Assembly: GCF_030944405.1 (NCBI RefSeq) | Contig: NZ_CP132339.1 | Span: 496,001 to 560,000 of the forward strand | Origin: Janthinobacterium sp. J1-1 | GTDB lineage: Bacteria; Pseudomonadota; Gammaproteobacteria; Burkholderiales; Burkholderiaceae_D | Direction: 5' to 3' | DNA length: 64,000 nucleotides | Shown here: positions 15,089 to 24,265 of the stretch, one piece after another | Numbering within the stretch: position 1 is the stretch's first letter | How the letters are laid out: each line of letters opens with the position of its first letter | Translations under genes and position numbers: made by a program | Notes under the pieces: generated by a model | Database searches by the model: none | The model's input: the letters and a program-made list of their open reading frames with translations, nothing else | Told to the model about the DNA's origin: nothing

Positions 15089-18082
15089 ATGAAACTTCAC
15101 TTTGAGGCGAACCTCGACTATCAGCTTCAGGCCATTGAGGCAGTCTGTGACCTATTTCGCGGTCAAGAGTCCTGCCGCACGGAATTTACAGTGACGATGA
15201 AGCTACCTGACCAGCAATTGACACTGGGCGTGGCCGATACCGATCTCGGCGTTGGCAACCGCCTGACGCTGCTGGACGACCAACTTCTTCAGAACCTGCG
15301 TGATGTCCAGTTGCGCGGGGGCCTTGCACCTTCCGGCGTACTGGCCTCGGGCGACTTCACCGTCGAAATGGAAACCGGCACCGGCAAGACCTATGTCTAC
15401 TTACGCACGATTCTCGAGCTGAACAAGCGGTACGGCTTTACCAAGTTCGTCATCGTGGTGCCCTCGGTTGCTATCAAGGAAGGCGTCTACAAGTCGCTGC
15501 AGATCACGGAAGACCACTTCAAGGGAATTTATGCCGGCGTACCTGTGGACTTCTTCCTCTACGACTCCAGCAAGCTGGGTCAGGTGCGTAACTTCGCCAC
15601 CAACTCCACGATTCAGGTGATGGTTGTTACGGTTGGTGCCATCAACAAAAAAGATGTGAACAATCTCTACAAGGACAGCGAGAAGACCGGCGACAGCAAG
15701 CCTATCGACCTCATCAGGGCTACGCGACCTATCGTTATCGTGGATGAGCCACAGAGTGTGGACGGTGGCTTAAATGGCGCTGGCAAGACTGCCCTGGACG
15801 CTATGAACCCCCTATGCACGCTACGCTATTCGGCTACCCACGCCAACAAGCACCACATGGTGTTCCGGCTCGATGCGCTAGACGCTTACGAGCGCAAGCT
15901 AGTCAAGCAGATCGAAGTGGCAGCGGCCACTATCGAGGGCGCGCACAATAAGGCCTTCGTACGGCTGGCTTCAGTCAACAACAAGAGCGGAAGCATCAGT
16001 GCAAAGGTCGAGCTGGATGTCAAGACCGCCACGGGCGTAAAGCGTCAGGAGATGACTGTCTGCGACGGCGATGATCTGCAGCAGACCGCCAAGCGAGACA
16101 TCTACTCTGACTTCCGCGTAGGCGAAATTAGCACTGCCAAGGGCAAAGAGTTCCTGGAGCTGCGCTACCCCGGTGGCGAAGCCTTCCTCTCCGTGGGCCA
16201 GGCCTACGGCGATGTTGATGGCCTGGCGGTGCAGCGCGAGATGATTCGCCGCACCATCCGTGAACACCTTGAAAAAGAGAAGGTACTTCGACCTATGGGG
16301 ATCAAAGTACTATCGTTGTTTTTTATCGACGCAGTGGGGCGATACCGCCAGTACGACGCTGATGGCAACCCAGTGAAAGGTGACTACGCTCACATCTTCG
16401 AGGAAGAGTACCGACGTGCTGCGAAGCTGCCTGCCTACCAGAGCATGTTCGCCGAAATCGACTTAGCCAGCGCCGCAGAAGAAGTGCACGATGGTTACTT
16501 CTCTAAGGATAAGAAAGGAGTTTGGTCGGACACCACCGAGAACAACGTCGGCAACCGCGAGAACGCTGAGCGAGCCTACACCCTCATCATGAAGGAGAAG
16601 GAAAAGCTGCTTGCCTTCGATACGCCGCTTAAATTTATCTTTTCGCATTCGGCATTGAAGGAGGGTTGGGACAACCCCAACGTCTTCCAGATTTGCACGC
16701 TGCGGGAAATGGGCACTGAGCGCGAGCGCCGGCAGACAATCGGCCGGGGTCTGCGGCTGTGCGTGAATCAATATGGCGAACGGGTGCGCGGTTTCGAGGT
16801 CAATCGGTTGACCGTCATCGCCACCGAGTCCTACGAGCAGTTCGCCGAGAACTTGCAAAAGGAGATCGAGGTCGACACGGGCATCCGGTTCGGCATTCTG
16901 GAACAGCACCAGTTCGCAGGCATCGCCATCAAGGGGGCCGATGGCACGCTCTCCCCGTTTGGTGTGGATCAGTCAAAAGCCTTATGGGAGCACTTGAAGG
17001 CGACGGGGTACGTCGATGCCAGAGGTAAGGTACAGCAATCGCTGAAGCTGGCCCTGAAGGACGGCACCTTGGTGTTGCCCGAAGCGGTTGAGGTGCAGCG
17101 CGGCCAGATCGCCGAAGTGCTGCGCAAGGTGTCGGGCCGGCTCGAAATTAAGAACGCCGATGAGCGCAAGGCTGCTCCGTTGCGCAAGGACAAAGACGGC
17201 AAGGCCGTCTATCTGTCGGATGATTTCAAGGCGCTGTGGAACCGCATCAAGCACCAGACCACCTACCGAGTTCAGTTTGACAATGCCAAGTTGCTGCAAG
17301 ACTGCACCGCCGAGCTGAAGAAGGCCCCGGTCATAGCCAAGGCGCGGCTGCAGTGGCGCAAGGCCGACATTTCTATTGGCCAGGCGGGCGTACTGGCTAC
17401 TGAGAAGGAAGGCGCCGCGACCGTGGTGCTAGAAGAGGGCGACATCGAGTTGCCAGATTTGCTGACTGATTTGCAGGATCGCACCCAGCTCACGCGTCGC
17501 AGCATCATTGCCATCCTGACCGGCAGTGGTCGGTTGGACGACTTTAAGCGCAACCCGCAGCAGTTCATCGAGCAGACGGCCGAGGTCATCAACCGTTGCA
17601 AGCGCCTCGCTCTGGTAGATGGCATCAAGTACCAGAAAATTGGAGACGAGCATTTCTATGCCCAGGAGCTGTTCGCTAAGGATGAGTTAACCGGCTATCT
17701 GCGTAACATGCTGCTGGATACCAAGCGGTCGATCTATGAGCACGTTATTTACGACTCGGATATCGAGCGCGACTTTGCCGATGCCCTGGAGAAGAACGAT
17801 GGCGTAGTGCTATATGCGAAGCTGCCGAGCTGGTTCAAGGTGCCCACGCCACTAGGGCCTTACAACCCGGACTGGGCTATCTTGTTCGACCACGATGGCA
17901 CGCAGCGTTTGTATTTCGTCGTCGAGACCAAGAGCAGCCTGTTCACCGACGACCTGCGCAGCAAGGAAGATGCCAAGATCGAATGCGGCAAGGCGCATTT
18001 CGCGGCGTTGGAGGGGGGCGCGAACCCAGCCCGCTACCTTGTGGCTACGTCTTTTAGCGATGTGCTCAAGACGATTGAGTGA
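15089..18082 (+). CDS. res: Type III restriction endonuclease subunit
   Basis: A 997-residue Res subunit. Start is ATG 15089, ten bases after the mod stop, giving the usual MKLHFEANLDYQ N-terminus; an earlier ATG at 14861 only reads through mod. Motor motifs: 'EMETGTGKTYVYL' near residue 94, 'IVDEPQSVDG' near 219, 'YSATH' near 249, 'ALKEGWDNPNVFQI' and 'RRQTIGRGLRL' near 520-560. The C-terminal nuclease has 'YNPDWAILF' and 'YFVVETKSS' near 925-950, a complete PD-ExK site. The enzyme cuts DNA after ATP-driven communication between two unmethylated sites. All key residues are intact, so the system looks active. Confidence 0.9.
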   Translation: MKLHFEANLDYQLQAIEAVCDLFRGQESCRTEFTVTMKLPDQQLTLGVADTDLGVGNRLTLLDDQLLQNLRDVQLRGGLAPSGVLASGDFTVEMETGTGKTYVYLRTILELNKRYGFTKFVIVVPSVAIKEGVYKSLQITEDHFKGIYAGVPVDFFLYDSSKLGQVRNFATNSTIQVMVVTVGAINKKDVNNLYKDSEKTGDSKPIDLIRATRPIVIVDEPQSVDGGLNGAGKTALDAMNPLCTLRYSATHANKHHMVFRLDALDAYERKLVKQIEVAAATIEGAHNKAFVRLASVNNKSGSISAKVELDVKTATGVKRQEMTVCDGDDLQQTAKRDIYSDFRVGEISTAKGKEFLELRYPGGEAFLSVGQAYGDVDGLAVQREMIRRTIREHLEKEKVLRPMGIKVLSLFFIDAVGRYRQYDADGNPVKGDYAHIFEEEYRRAAKLPAYQSMFAEIDLASAAEEVHDGYFSKDKKGVWSDTTENNVGNRENAERAYTLIMKEKEKLLAFDTPLKFIFSHSALKEGWDNPNVFQICTLREMGTERERRQTIGRGLRLCVNQYGERVRGFEVNRLTVIATESYEQFAENLQKEIEVDTGIRFGILEQHQFAGIAIKGADGTLSPFGVDQSKALWEHLKATGYVDARGKVQQSLKLALKDGTLVLPEAVEVQRGQIAEVLRKVSGRLEIKNADERKAAPLRKDKDGKAVYLSDDFKALWNRIKHQTTYRVQFDNAKLLQDCTAELKKAPVIAKARLQWRKADISIGQAGVLATEKEGAATVVLEEGDIELPDLLTDLQDRTQLTRRSIIAILTGSGRLDDFKRNPQQFIEQTAEVINRCKRLALVDGIKYQKIGDEHFYAQELFAKDELTGYLRNMLLDTKRSIYEHVIYDSDIERDFADALEKNDGVVLYAKLPSWFKVPTPLGPYNPDWAILFDHDGTQRLYFVVETKSSLFTDDLRSKEDAKIECGKAHFAALEGGANPARYLVATSFSDVLKTIE

Positions 18083-18336
18083 GATTGGCATATTTTGCTA
18101 ATGGATTGCTACGAGAGATACTTGTATTCTCGAGACGTCCTTAGCATGCTAGTCACTGCACGTTTTCCTGGGCATGCGACTGGATGACAGCGATGAGCTT
18201 GGGAAAAATCTTGGGGAAAATTATCCCCGATTTTCTTCCCAAACTTTCCTTCGCTTGCCTAATTCTGCAAGTGGGAATATGATGTAAATTCAAGGAGTTA
18301 CAGTAAAATAAGCCAGTTTTCGTAGTCGTCTAACGA
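18083..18336. other. Island terminal spacer with an imperfect inverted repeat
   Basis: No gene. An imperfect inverted repeat spans 18199-18242: ttgggaaaaatc faces gattttcttcccaa, enclosing an inner tgggga/tcccc stem. It lies about 95 bp from the attachment site and could be an arm-type integrase site or a terminator for the res transcript. Confidence 0.4.
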
Positions 18337-18383
18337 GCCTCCGAAGCCAAGGGTCGTGGGTTCGATCCCCGCCAGCCGCACCA
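18337..18383 (+). other. attR: 3' half of tRNA-Arg(CCG) at the island boundary
   Basis: Bases 18339-18383 are exactly tRNA positions 32-76: anticodon loop ctccgaa (anticodon CCG), 3' anticodon stem gccaa, five-base variable loop, T arm gtggg-ttcgatc-cccgc, acceptor strand cagccgc, discriminator a and encoded CCA. Upstream sequence cannot form the 5' half: the D arm and GCGGCTG acceptor strand are missing and only 'gc' (18337-18338) still pairs. Integrases that use tRNA genes recreate the 3' end next to the intact gene and leave such a fragment at the far side, so this is the distal end of the island. The intact gene is expected upstream of the window on the same strand. Confidence 0.85.
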
Positions 18384-18509
18384 AGTTTCCTTCCTGTTTT
18401 TTGCTTGAATGGCAGTTGTTGCGCCAGCCTCAGTGCGCCTAAAGCTGTGCTGGCTGCTTGTGCTTTTGCAATGTCGCGCAGCGCCTGGCTTGCGGCATTG
18501 CAGGCGAGC

Positions 18510-18549
18510 ATATCCAAACCGGTATCGAAGCGCTGCAAAAAATGATTGG
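18510..18549 (+). promoter_or_regulatory. Pentose regulon box 1, upstream of the epimerase gene
   Basis: First of three 40-bp boxes with identical spacing: ATAT at 18510, CGGTATCGAA at 18520-18529, and TGATTGG at 18543-18549. The same elements at the same offsets occur at 19789 and 25137. The site is 127 bp downstream of the island end, so the insertion has left this promoter whole. Confidence 0.65.
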
Positions 18550-18653
18550 CGCGGCTTTCGTTGACCCCCTAAGATCAACGCAGGCACGCGCACGACTTTC
18601 TATATGGCATGCGCTTGATCGACCGATAAAAAACATACCGAGACGACACCTCC

Positions 18654-19727
18654 ATGCACACTGACGCTGCTGTTCTTTCCGTGACCTCCGCGCCTTTCGG
18701 CAACCTGCCCGATGGCTCTCCCGTGACCGCCCATACGCTCGCCAACCGCCACGGCATGCAAGTCAAGGTGCTGGACTTCGGCGCCATCATCAGCGAAGTC
18801 CATGTGCCGGATCGCAACGGCGTGCTGGCCGATGTGGTGCTGGGTTTTGACCATATCGAACCGTATCTGGCCAACTCGGCCTTCCTGGGGGCGGTAATCG
18901 GGCGCTTTGGCAACCGGATTGCCAAGGGGCAGTTCAGCCTCGATGGCAAGAGTTATCAGCTGGCGATCAACAATGCGCCGAATCATTTGCATGGCGGCGA
19001 ACAAGGTTTTCACCAGGTGTTGTGGCAGGCGGCGCCGTTTAAAACGGACGATGCGGTGGGCATTAGCTTTACGCGCAGCAGCCCCGATGGCGAAGATGGT
19101 TATCCGGGCAAGCTCGATGTCACGCTGGTGTATGAGCTGAACAATGACAATGCCTTGAGCCTGCGCTATCACGCCGTGACCGACCAGGCCACGCCCGTCA
19201 ATCTCACCAACCACAGCTATTTCAACCTGGCGGGGCAGGGCGATATGCTGGCGCACGAGATCGTCATCCATGCGGACCGCTACACGCCGGTGGACGCCGG
19301 TTCGATACCCACCGGCGAACTGGCCGATGTGGCCGGCACGCCGTTCGACCTGCGCACGCCGACCGCGATCGGCGCCGGGATTGCCTTTGATCACCCACAG
19401 ATCGGCATCGGGCGCGGCTATGACCACAACTTCGTGCTCAATAAACAGGCAGGGCAGGCATTGAACCTGGCGGCACTTGTCCGCGAGCCGCAGTCGGGGC
19501 GCGTGATGCAGGTGTATACAGAAGAGCCGGGTGTGCAGTTTTACTCGGGAAACTTCCTCGACGGCAGCCAGCCGGGCAAGGGCCGCGCCCACGGCCAGCG
19601 CAGCGCTTTTTGCCTGGAAACCCAGCATTTTCCCGATAGCCCCAACCACCCGCACTTCCCCAGCTGCATCCTGCGGCCGGGCCAGGAATACCGCTCCGCC
19701 ACGGTCTACCGCTTTTCAGCGGAGTAA
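18654..19727 (+). CDS. galM: Aldose 1-epimerase (mutarotase)
   Basis: A 357-residue GalM-family enzyme that interconverts alpha and beta anomers of free aldoses. Seen: 'AVIGRFGNRIAKGQF' near residue 80, 'NHLHGGEQGF' near 105 with a substrate-binding His, 'VNLTNHSYFNLAG' near 185 with the catalytic acid His, and 'VYTEEPGVQFYSGN' near 288 with the catalytic base Glu. No signal peptide, so cytoplasmic. Its own operator box and the following pentose operon suggest that it prepares the imported sugar for the 1-dehydrogenase. It was preferred at the ATG 18654 although the ribosome binding site is weak. First core-genome gene after the island. Confidence 0.9.
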   Translation: MHTDAAVLSVTSAPFGNLPDGSPVTAHTLANRHGMQVKVLDFGAIISEVHVPDRNGVLADVVLGFDHIEPYLANSAFLGAVIGRFGNRIAKGQFSLDGKSYQLAINNAPNHLHGGEQGFHQVLWQAAPFKTDDAVGISFTRSSPDGEDGYPGKLDVTLVYELNNDNALSLRYHAVTDQATPVNLTNHSYFNLAGQGDMLAHEIVIHADRYTPVDAGSIPTGELADVAGTPFDLRTPTAIGAGIAFDHPQIGIGRGYDHNFVLNKQAGQALNLAALVREPQSGRVMQVYTEEPGVQFYSGNFLDGSQPGKGRAHGQRSAFCLETQHFPDSPNHPHFPSCILRPGQEYRSATVYRFSAE

Positions 19728-19750
19728 GCCCCCATTCCCATCCCTGCTGT

Positions 19751-19772
19751 CACGCCCTGCTTGCAGGGCGTG
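19751..19772 (+). terminator. Hairpin after galM
   Basis: cacgccctgc (19751-19760) pairs perfectly with gcagggcgtg (19763-19772), followed by a T-poor run (attgttg). Probably a weak intrinsic terminator separating galM from the next operon. Confidence 0.55.
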
Positions 19773-19788
19773 ATTGTTGCCACTGTCG

Positions 19789-19828
19789 ATATTCATTTCG
19801 GTATCGAAACGCTATAAAAATTGATTGG
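19789..19828 (+). promoter_or_regulatory. Pentose regulon box 2, upstream of the catabolic operon
   Basis: ATAT at 19789, CGGTATCGAA at 19799-19808 and TTGATTGG at 19821-19828: same order and spacing as boxes 1 and 3. It lies 85 bp before the dehydratase start, the right place for a LysR-type activator site. Confidence 0.65.
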
Positions 19829-19912
19829 AAAGGCATGGCGCCTTTCTTTAGTATCGCCACATCGCTGCCCGGGGCGCTGGATTGTCGGGCATGGCACACA
19901 CAGGAGAATGGC

Positions 19913-21655
19913 ATGTCTGACACAAAAAAGAAGGTAACCCTGCGCTCGGCCGAGTGGTTCGGTTCCCAGGACAAGAACGGTTTCATGTATCGCAGCTGGA
20001 TGAAAAACCAGGGCATTCCCGACCATGAATTCCAGGGCAAACCGATCATCGGCATCTGCAATACCTGGTCCGAACTGACGCCGTGCAATGCGCACTTCCG
20101 CAAGCTGGCCGAGCACGTCAAGCGCGGCATCCTGGAGGCGGGCGGTTTTCCGGTCGAATTCCCCGTGTTCTCGAACGGCGAATCGAATCTGCGCCCGACC
20201 GCCATGCTGACGCGTAACCTGGCGTCAATCGACGTCGAAGAGTCGATCCGCGGCAATCCGATGGACGGCGTGGTGCTGCTGGTCGGCTGCGACAAGACGA
20301 CGCCTGCGCTGCTGATGGGCGCCGCTTCCGTCGATATCCCGACCATCGTGGTGACTGGCGGCCCGATGCTGAACGGTAAACTCAATGGCAAGAACATCGG
20401 TTCCGGCACGGCCGTGTGGCAGTTGCACGAGCAGGTCAAGGGCGGCGAAATTTCCATGCACGAATTCCTGGCCGCCGAAGCGGGCCACTCGCGTTCGGCC
20501 GGTACCTGCAACACCATGGGTACGGCCTCGACCATGGCCTGCATGGCCGAGTCGCTGGGCACCTCGCTGCCGCACAATGCGGCGATTCCCGCGGTGGACG
20601 CGCGCCGCTATGTGCTGGCGCATATGTCGGGCATCCGCATCGTCGAAATGGTGCGCGAAGACCTGAAACTGTCGAAAATCCTGACCAAGGAAAATTTCGA
20701 AAACGCGATTCGCGTCAACGCCGCCATCGGCGGTTCGACCAATGCCGTGATCCACCTGAAAGCGATTGCCGGCCGTATCGGCGTCGACCTGGAACTGGAA
20801 GACTGGACCCGCGTGGGCCGTGGCATGCCGACCATCGTCGACCTGCTGCCATCGGGCCGCTTCCTGATGGAAGAGTTTTATTACGCGGGCGGCTTGCCGG
20901 CCGTGATCCGCCGCATGGGCGATGGCAATCTGTTGCCGAACCCGGACGCGCTGACCGTCAACGGCAAGTCGCTGTGGGAAAACTGCAAGGATGCGCCGAT
21001 CTATGACGACGAAGTGGTGCGCACCCTGGACAACCCTCTGCTGAAAGACGGCGGCATCTGCATTCTGCGCGGCAACCTGGCGCCACGCGGCGCCGTGCTC
21101 AAACCGTCGGCCGCCACGCCGGCGCTGATGCAGCACCGCGGCAAGGCCGTCGTCTTCGAAGACTTCGAGCACTACAAGTCGCGCATCATGGACCCGGACC
21201 TGGAAGTGGACAAGGACTCGGTGCTGGTGATGAAGAACTGCGGCCCGAAAGGCTATCCGGGCATGGCCGAAGTGGGCAATATGGGCCTGCCGCCGAAGCT
21301 GCTGGCCGCCGGCGTGAAGGACATGGTGCGCATTTCGGACGCGCGCATGAGCGGTACCGCCTACGGCACCGTGGTGCTGCACGTGGCGCCCGAAGCGATG
21401 GCCGGTGGCCCGCTGGGCATCGTGCAGGATGGCGACTGGATCACCCTGGACTGCGCCGGTGGCCTGCTGAACCTGGACATTACCGATGAAGAAATGGCGG
21501 CGCGCCAGGCGGTGCGCGTGCGCGGCAGCGCGCCGGGTCCGAAGACCGGCTACCAGCAGCTGTATATCGAACACGTGCTGCAGGCCGATGAAGGCTGCGA
21601 CTTCGACTTCCTGGTCGGCCCGCGCGGTTCCGCCGTGCCACGCCATTCACACTAA
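19913..21655 (+). CDS. araC: L-arabonate dehydratase (IlvD/Edd family)
   Basis: A 580-residue Fe-S dehydratase that turns L-arabonate into 2-keto-3-deoxy-L-arabonate. Start is the ATG with ggaga 6 nt upstream; an earlier in-frame ATG at 19835 has no such site. Cluster and metal ligands are in 'IGICNTWSELTPCNAH' (about 46-62), 'LVGCDKTTPA' (about 123-132) and 'SAGTCNTMGTAST' (about 193-205). Unlike dihydroxyacid dehydratase and close to characterised rhizobial arabonate dehydratase are 'SRSAGTCN', 'LMEEFYYAGGLP' and 'MKNCGPKGYPGMAEVGNMG' (split). Related enzymes also accept D-fuconate and D-galactonate, so the substrate is likely but not certain. Head of a four-gene catabolic operon. Confidence 0.85.
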   Translation: MSDTKKKVTLRSAEWFGSQDKNGFMYRSWMKNQGIPDHEFQGKPIIGICNTWSELTPCNAHFRKLAEHVKRGILEAGGFPVEFPVFSNGESNLRPTAMLTRNLASIDVEESIRGNPMDGVVLLVGCDKTTPALLMGAASVDIPTIVVTGGPMLNGKLNGKNIGSGTAVWQLHEQVKGGEISMHEFLAAEAGHSRSAGTCNTMGTASTMACMAESLGTSLPHNAAIPAVDARRYVLAHMSGIRIVEMVREDLKLSKILTKENFENAIRVNAAIGGSTNAVIHLKAIAGRIGVDLELEDWTRVGRGMPTIVDLLPSGRFLMEEFYYAGGLPAVIRRMGDGNLLPNPDALTVNGKSLWENCKDAPIYDDEVVRTLDNPLLKDGGICILRGNLAPRGAVLKPSAATPALMQHRGKAVVFEDFEHYKSRIMDPDLEVDKDSVLVMKNCGPKGYPGMAEVGNMGLPPKLLAAGVKDMVRISDARMSGTAYGTVVLHVAPEAMAGGPLGIVQDGDWITLDCAGGLLNLDITDEEMAARQAVRVRGSAPGPKTGYQQLYIEHVLQADEGCDFDFLVGPRGSAVPRHSH

Positions 21656-21669
21656 GCGAGAGAACTGAC

Positions 21670-22662
21670 ATGTTGCTGATTCAATTCAAGAACGAAAACG
21701 GTGGCCGCCAAGTTGGCCTGCTGCAAGACGACAGTATCCGCGTCATCGACGGCTACGACACGACCTATGCGCTGGCGCGCGCGGCGATTGCTCAAAAGAC
21801 CGGCATCGCCGAACTGGTCAATGCCAGCGTTGGCAGCATCACGCATTCCTATGCGGAAGTTGCCGCGGCTGGCCGCGTCTTGCCGCCGCTCGATCACTTT
21901 GATGAAGCCCACTGCTACGTGACGGGCACGGGCCTGACCCACCTGGGCAGCGCCGGCGCGCGTGACGCCATGCACAAGAAGATCGGCGGCGACGCCGAGT
22001 CCTTGAGCGACTCGATGAAGATGTTCCGCCTGGGCGTCGAAGGCGGCAAGCCTGCCGACGGCACGGCCGGCGCCCAGCCCGAATGGTTCTATAAAGGCGA
22101 CGGCTCGATCGTGCGCGCCGGCGGCCAGCCGCTGGGCATGCCCGACTTTGCGCTGGACGGCGGCGAAGAGCCGGAAATTGCCGGCCTGTACGTGATCGGC
22201 GACGACGGCCAGCCGTATCGCGTCGGCTACGCCATCGGCAATGAATTTTCGGATCATGTGACCGAACGCCAGAATTATCTGTACCTGGCCCACTCGAAAC
22301 TGCGCATGTGCAGCGTCGGCCCGGCCCTGCTGGTCGGTGAGTTGCCCGAGCATATCGACGGCACCTCGCGCGTGCTGGACGCTGCCGGCAAGGTGCGCTG
22401 GGAAAAGGCCTTTGTCAGCGGCGAAACCAATATGTCGCACACGATCGCCAACCTGGAACACCACCATTTCAAATATCCGCTGTTCAAACGCCCAGGCGAT
22501 GTGCATGTACACTTCTTCGGCACGGCCACCTTGAGCTTTGCCGATGGCGTCAGTGTTGCGCCGGGCGAAACGTTTGAAGTCGAGGCACCGGCCTTTGGCC
22601 CTGCGCTGTCGAACCGCCTCGAAATCTTCCCTACCGAATTTGCGAAAGTGAGCACATTATGA
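21670..22662 (+). CDS. AraD1/fumarylacetoacetase-family 2-keto-3-deoxy sugar acid dehydratase
   Basis: A 330-residue member of the AraD1 group of the FAH superfamily, expected to dehydrate 2-keto-3-deoxy-pentonate to alpha-ketoglutarate semialdehyde. FAH-type features: '[14 protein letters not shown]' near 80-93, '[12 protein letters not shown]' near 137, acidic metal ligands around '[12 protein letters not shown]', and '[16 protein letters not shown]' near 190-205. The classic Azospirillum step uses a DapA-type enzyme instead, so this locus uses the FAH alternative also found in xylose Weimberg pathways. It sits 14 bp after the dehydratase and overlaps the next start (ATGA). Confidence 0.8.
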   Translation: MLLIQFKNENGGRQVGLLQDDSIRVIDGYDTTYALARAAIAQKTGIAELVNASVGSITHSYAEVAAAGRVLPPLDHFDEAHCYVTGTGLTHLGSAGARDAMHKKIGGDAESLSDSMKMFRLGVEGGKPADGTAGAQPEWFYKGDGSIVRAGGQPLGMPDFALDGGEEPEIAGLYVIGDDGQPYRVGYAIGNEFSDHVTERQNYLYLAHSKLRMCSVGPALLVGELPEHIDGTSRVLDAAGKVRWEKAFVSGETNMSHTIANLEHHHFKYPLFKRPGDVHVHFFGTATLSFADGVSVAPGETFEVEAPAFGPALSNRLEIFPTEFAKVSTL

Positions 22663-24236
22663 GTTTCAATATCACGGGCGAAGCCCTGATCGGCGGCGTC
22701 GCCGTCAAAGCCAACGGCGCGTCCTTCGAAGCATGGGACCCGGCCGCGCGCGCGCATGTCGCGCCGTCGTTCCAGACCGTCGACGCGGCCCAGATCGATG
22801 AAGCCTGCCGCCTGGCAGAAGCCGCCTTCGACACCTACCGCGCCACCAGCGACGCCGAGCGCGCCGACTTCCTCGACACCATCGCCGAGCAGATCCTGGC
22901 CATCGGCGACGACCTGATCGTGCGCGCCATGACCGAAAGCGGCCTGCCGCGCGTGCGCCTGGAAGGCGAACGTGGCCGTACCGTGGGCCAGCTGAAACTG
23001 TTCGCCGGCCTGCTGCGCGAAGGTTCCTGGACCGACGCCCGCCTCGATACCGCCTTGCCGGAACGCACCCCGCCACGCCCTGACCTGCGCCTGCGCATGA
23101 TCGGCCTGGGTCCGGTGGCCGTATTCGGCGCCAGCAACTTCCCGCTGGCCTTTTCGGTCGCCGGCGGCGATACCGCCTCGGCCCTGGCCGCCGGTTGCCC
23201 GGTAGTGCTCAAAGCCCACCCGGCCCACCCTGGCACCTCGGAACTGGTGGCGCGCGCCATCGTCAAGGCGGTCGAGATCGCCAAGCTGCCAGCCGGCGTA
23301 TTCTCCCTGCTGACCGGCATCGGCAACGATCTCGGCCAGGACCTGGTGGCCCATCCCGCCATCCAGGCCGTCGGTTTCACGGGTTCGCGCGTGGGTGGCC
23401 TGGCGCTGATGAAAGTGGCGGCCAGCCGTCCGCAACCGATTCCTGTCTACGCAGAAATGAGCAGCATCAACCCGGTGTTCGTGCTGCCGCAGGCGCTGGT
23501 CGCCCGTGGCGCCGCGATCGCCGCCGGTTTTGCCGGTTCGCTGACGATGGGCGTGGGCCAGTTCTGCACCAATCCCGGCCTGGTGCTGGGTCTGGAAGGT
23601 CCTGAATTCACGGCTTTTGCCGCCGCCGCCGCCGAAGCGCTGGCGCCAGCGCCAGCCGCCACCATGCTGACGGCCGGCATCGCCAGCAGTTACGTGAAGG
23701 GCGTGGAAGCCCTGGCGCAGCATGCCGACGTGAAACCGCTGGTGCAGAACGCGGGCGAAGAAGGCAAGGGCGCCGCCGCCCTGTTCGTCACTTCGGGCGA
23801 GGCGTTTTTGGCCAAGCACGACCTGCGCGACGAAGTGTTCGGCCCCGTCTCGCTGCTGGTGGCCTGCCGCGATATCGCGCAACTGGTCGAGATCACGGAA
23901 AGCTTGGAAGGCCAGCTGACGGCCACCCTGCAAATGGACCAGGGCGACCTGGAAGACGCACGCCGTCTGCTGCCGGCGCTGGAACGTCGCGTGGGCCGCA
24001 TCCTGGCCAACGGTTTCCCGACCGGCGTGGAAGTGTCGACCGCGATGGTGCACGGCGGCCCGTTCCCGGCCACCTCGGACGGCCGCAGCACCTCGGTCGG
24101 CACGGCCGCGATCAACCGCTTCCTGCGTCCGGTGTCGTACCAGAACCTGCTGCAGGACCTGCTGCCGGAATCGCTGCGTGACGGCAATCCGCTGGGCATC
24201 TGGCGCCGTAAAGACGGTGTATTGGGCAAAGAATAA
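22659..24236 (+). CDS. Alpha-ketoglutarate semialdehyde dehydrogenase, NADP-dependent
   Basis: A 525-residue aldehyde dehydrogenase that would oxidise 2,5-dioxopentanoate to 2-oxoglutarate, feeding the TCA cycle. The catalytic Cys is in '[10 protein letters not shown]' near residue 301, the general base Glu in '[10 protein letters not shown]' near 265, and the nucleotide loop around '[11 protein letters not shown]' near 240. The C-terminal extension '[18 protein letters not shown]' is typical of the KGSADH group used in sugar and hydroxyproline catabolism. Start overlaps the upstream stop by 4 nt, indicating translational coupling. It completes the oxidative pentose route. Confidence 0.85.
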   Translation: MSFNITGEALIGGVAVKANGASFEAWDPAARAHVAPSFQTVDAAQIDEACRLAEAAFDTYRATSDAERADFLDTIAEQILAIGDDLIVRAMTESGLPRVRLEGERGRTVGQLKLFAGLLREGSWTDARLDTALPERTPPRPDLRLRMIGLGPVAVFGASNFPLAFSVAGGDTASALAAGCPVVLKAHPAHPGTSELVARAIVKAVEIAKLPAGVFSLLTGIGNDLGQDLVAHPAIQAVGFTGSRVGGLALMKVAASRPQPIPVYAEMSSINPVFVLPQALVARGAAIAAGFAGSLTMGVGQFCTNPGLVLGLEGPEFTAFAAAAAEALAPAPAATMLTAGIASSYVKGVEALAQHADVKPLVQNAGEEGKGAAALFVTSGEAFLAKHDLRDEVFGPVSLLVACRDIAQLVEITESLEGQLTATLQMDQGDLEDARRLLPALERRVGRILANGFPTGVEVSTAMVHGGPFPATSDGRSTSVGTAAINRFLRPVSYQNLLQDLLPESLRDGNPLGIWRRKDGVLGKE

Positions 24237-24265
24237 GCGTCAATCGGTAAAACAGTGGAGAACAG

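Noticed and set aside
9042..18082. DISARM or BREX system
   Set aside because: SNF2 helicase and methyltransferase occur in DISARM, but drmA, drmB and drmC are absent; pglZ, brxC and brxL of BREX are also absent.
18290..18593. Open frames on the minus strand over the tRNA fragment
   Set aside because: They encode the well-known false peptides that arise from reading antisense to tRNA genes.
20225..21646. 473-codon open frame opposite the arabonate dehydratase
   Set aside because: Shadow of a high-GC gene; composition is His/Arg-rich and no protein family is seen.
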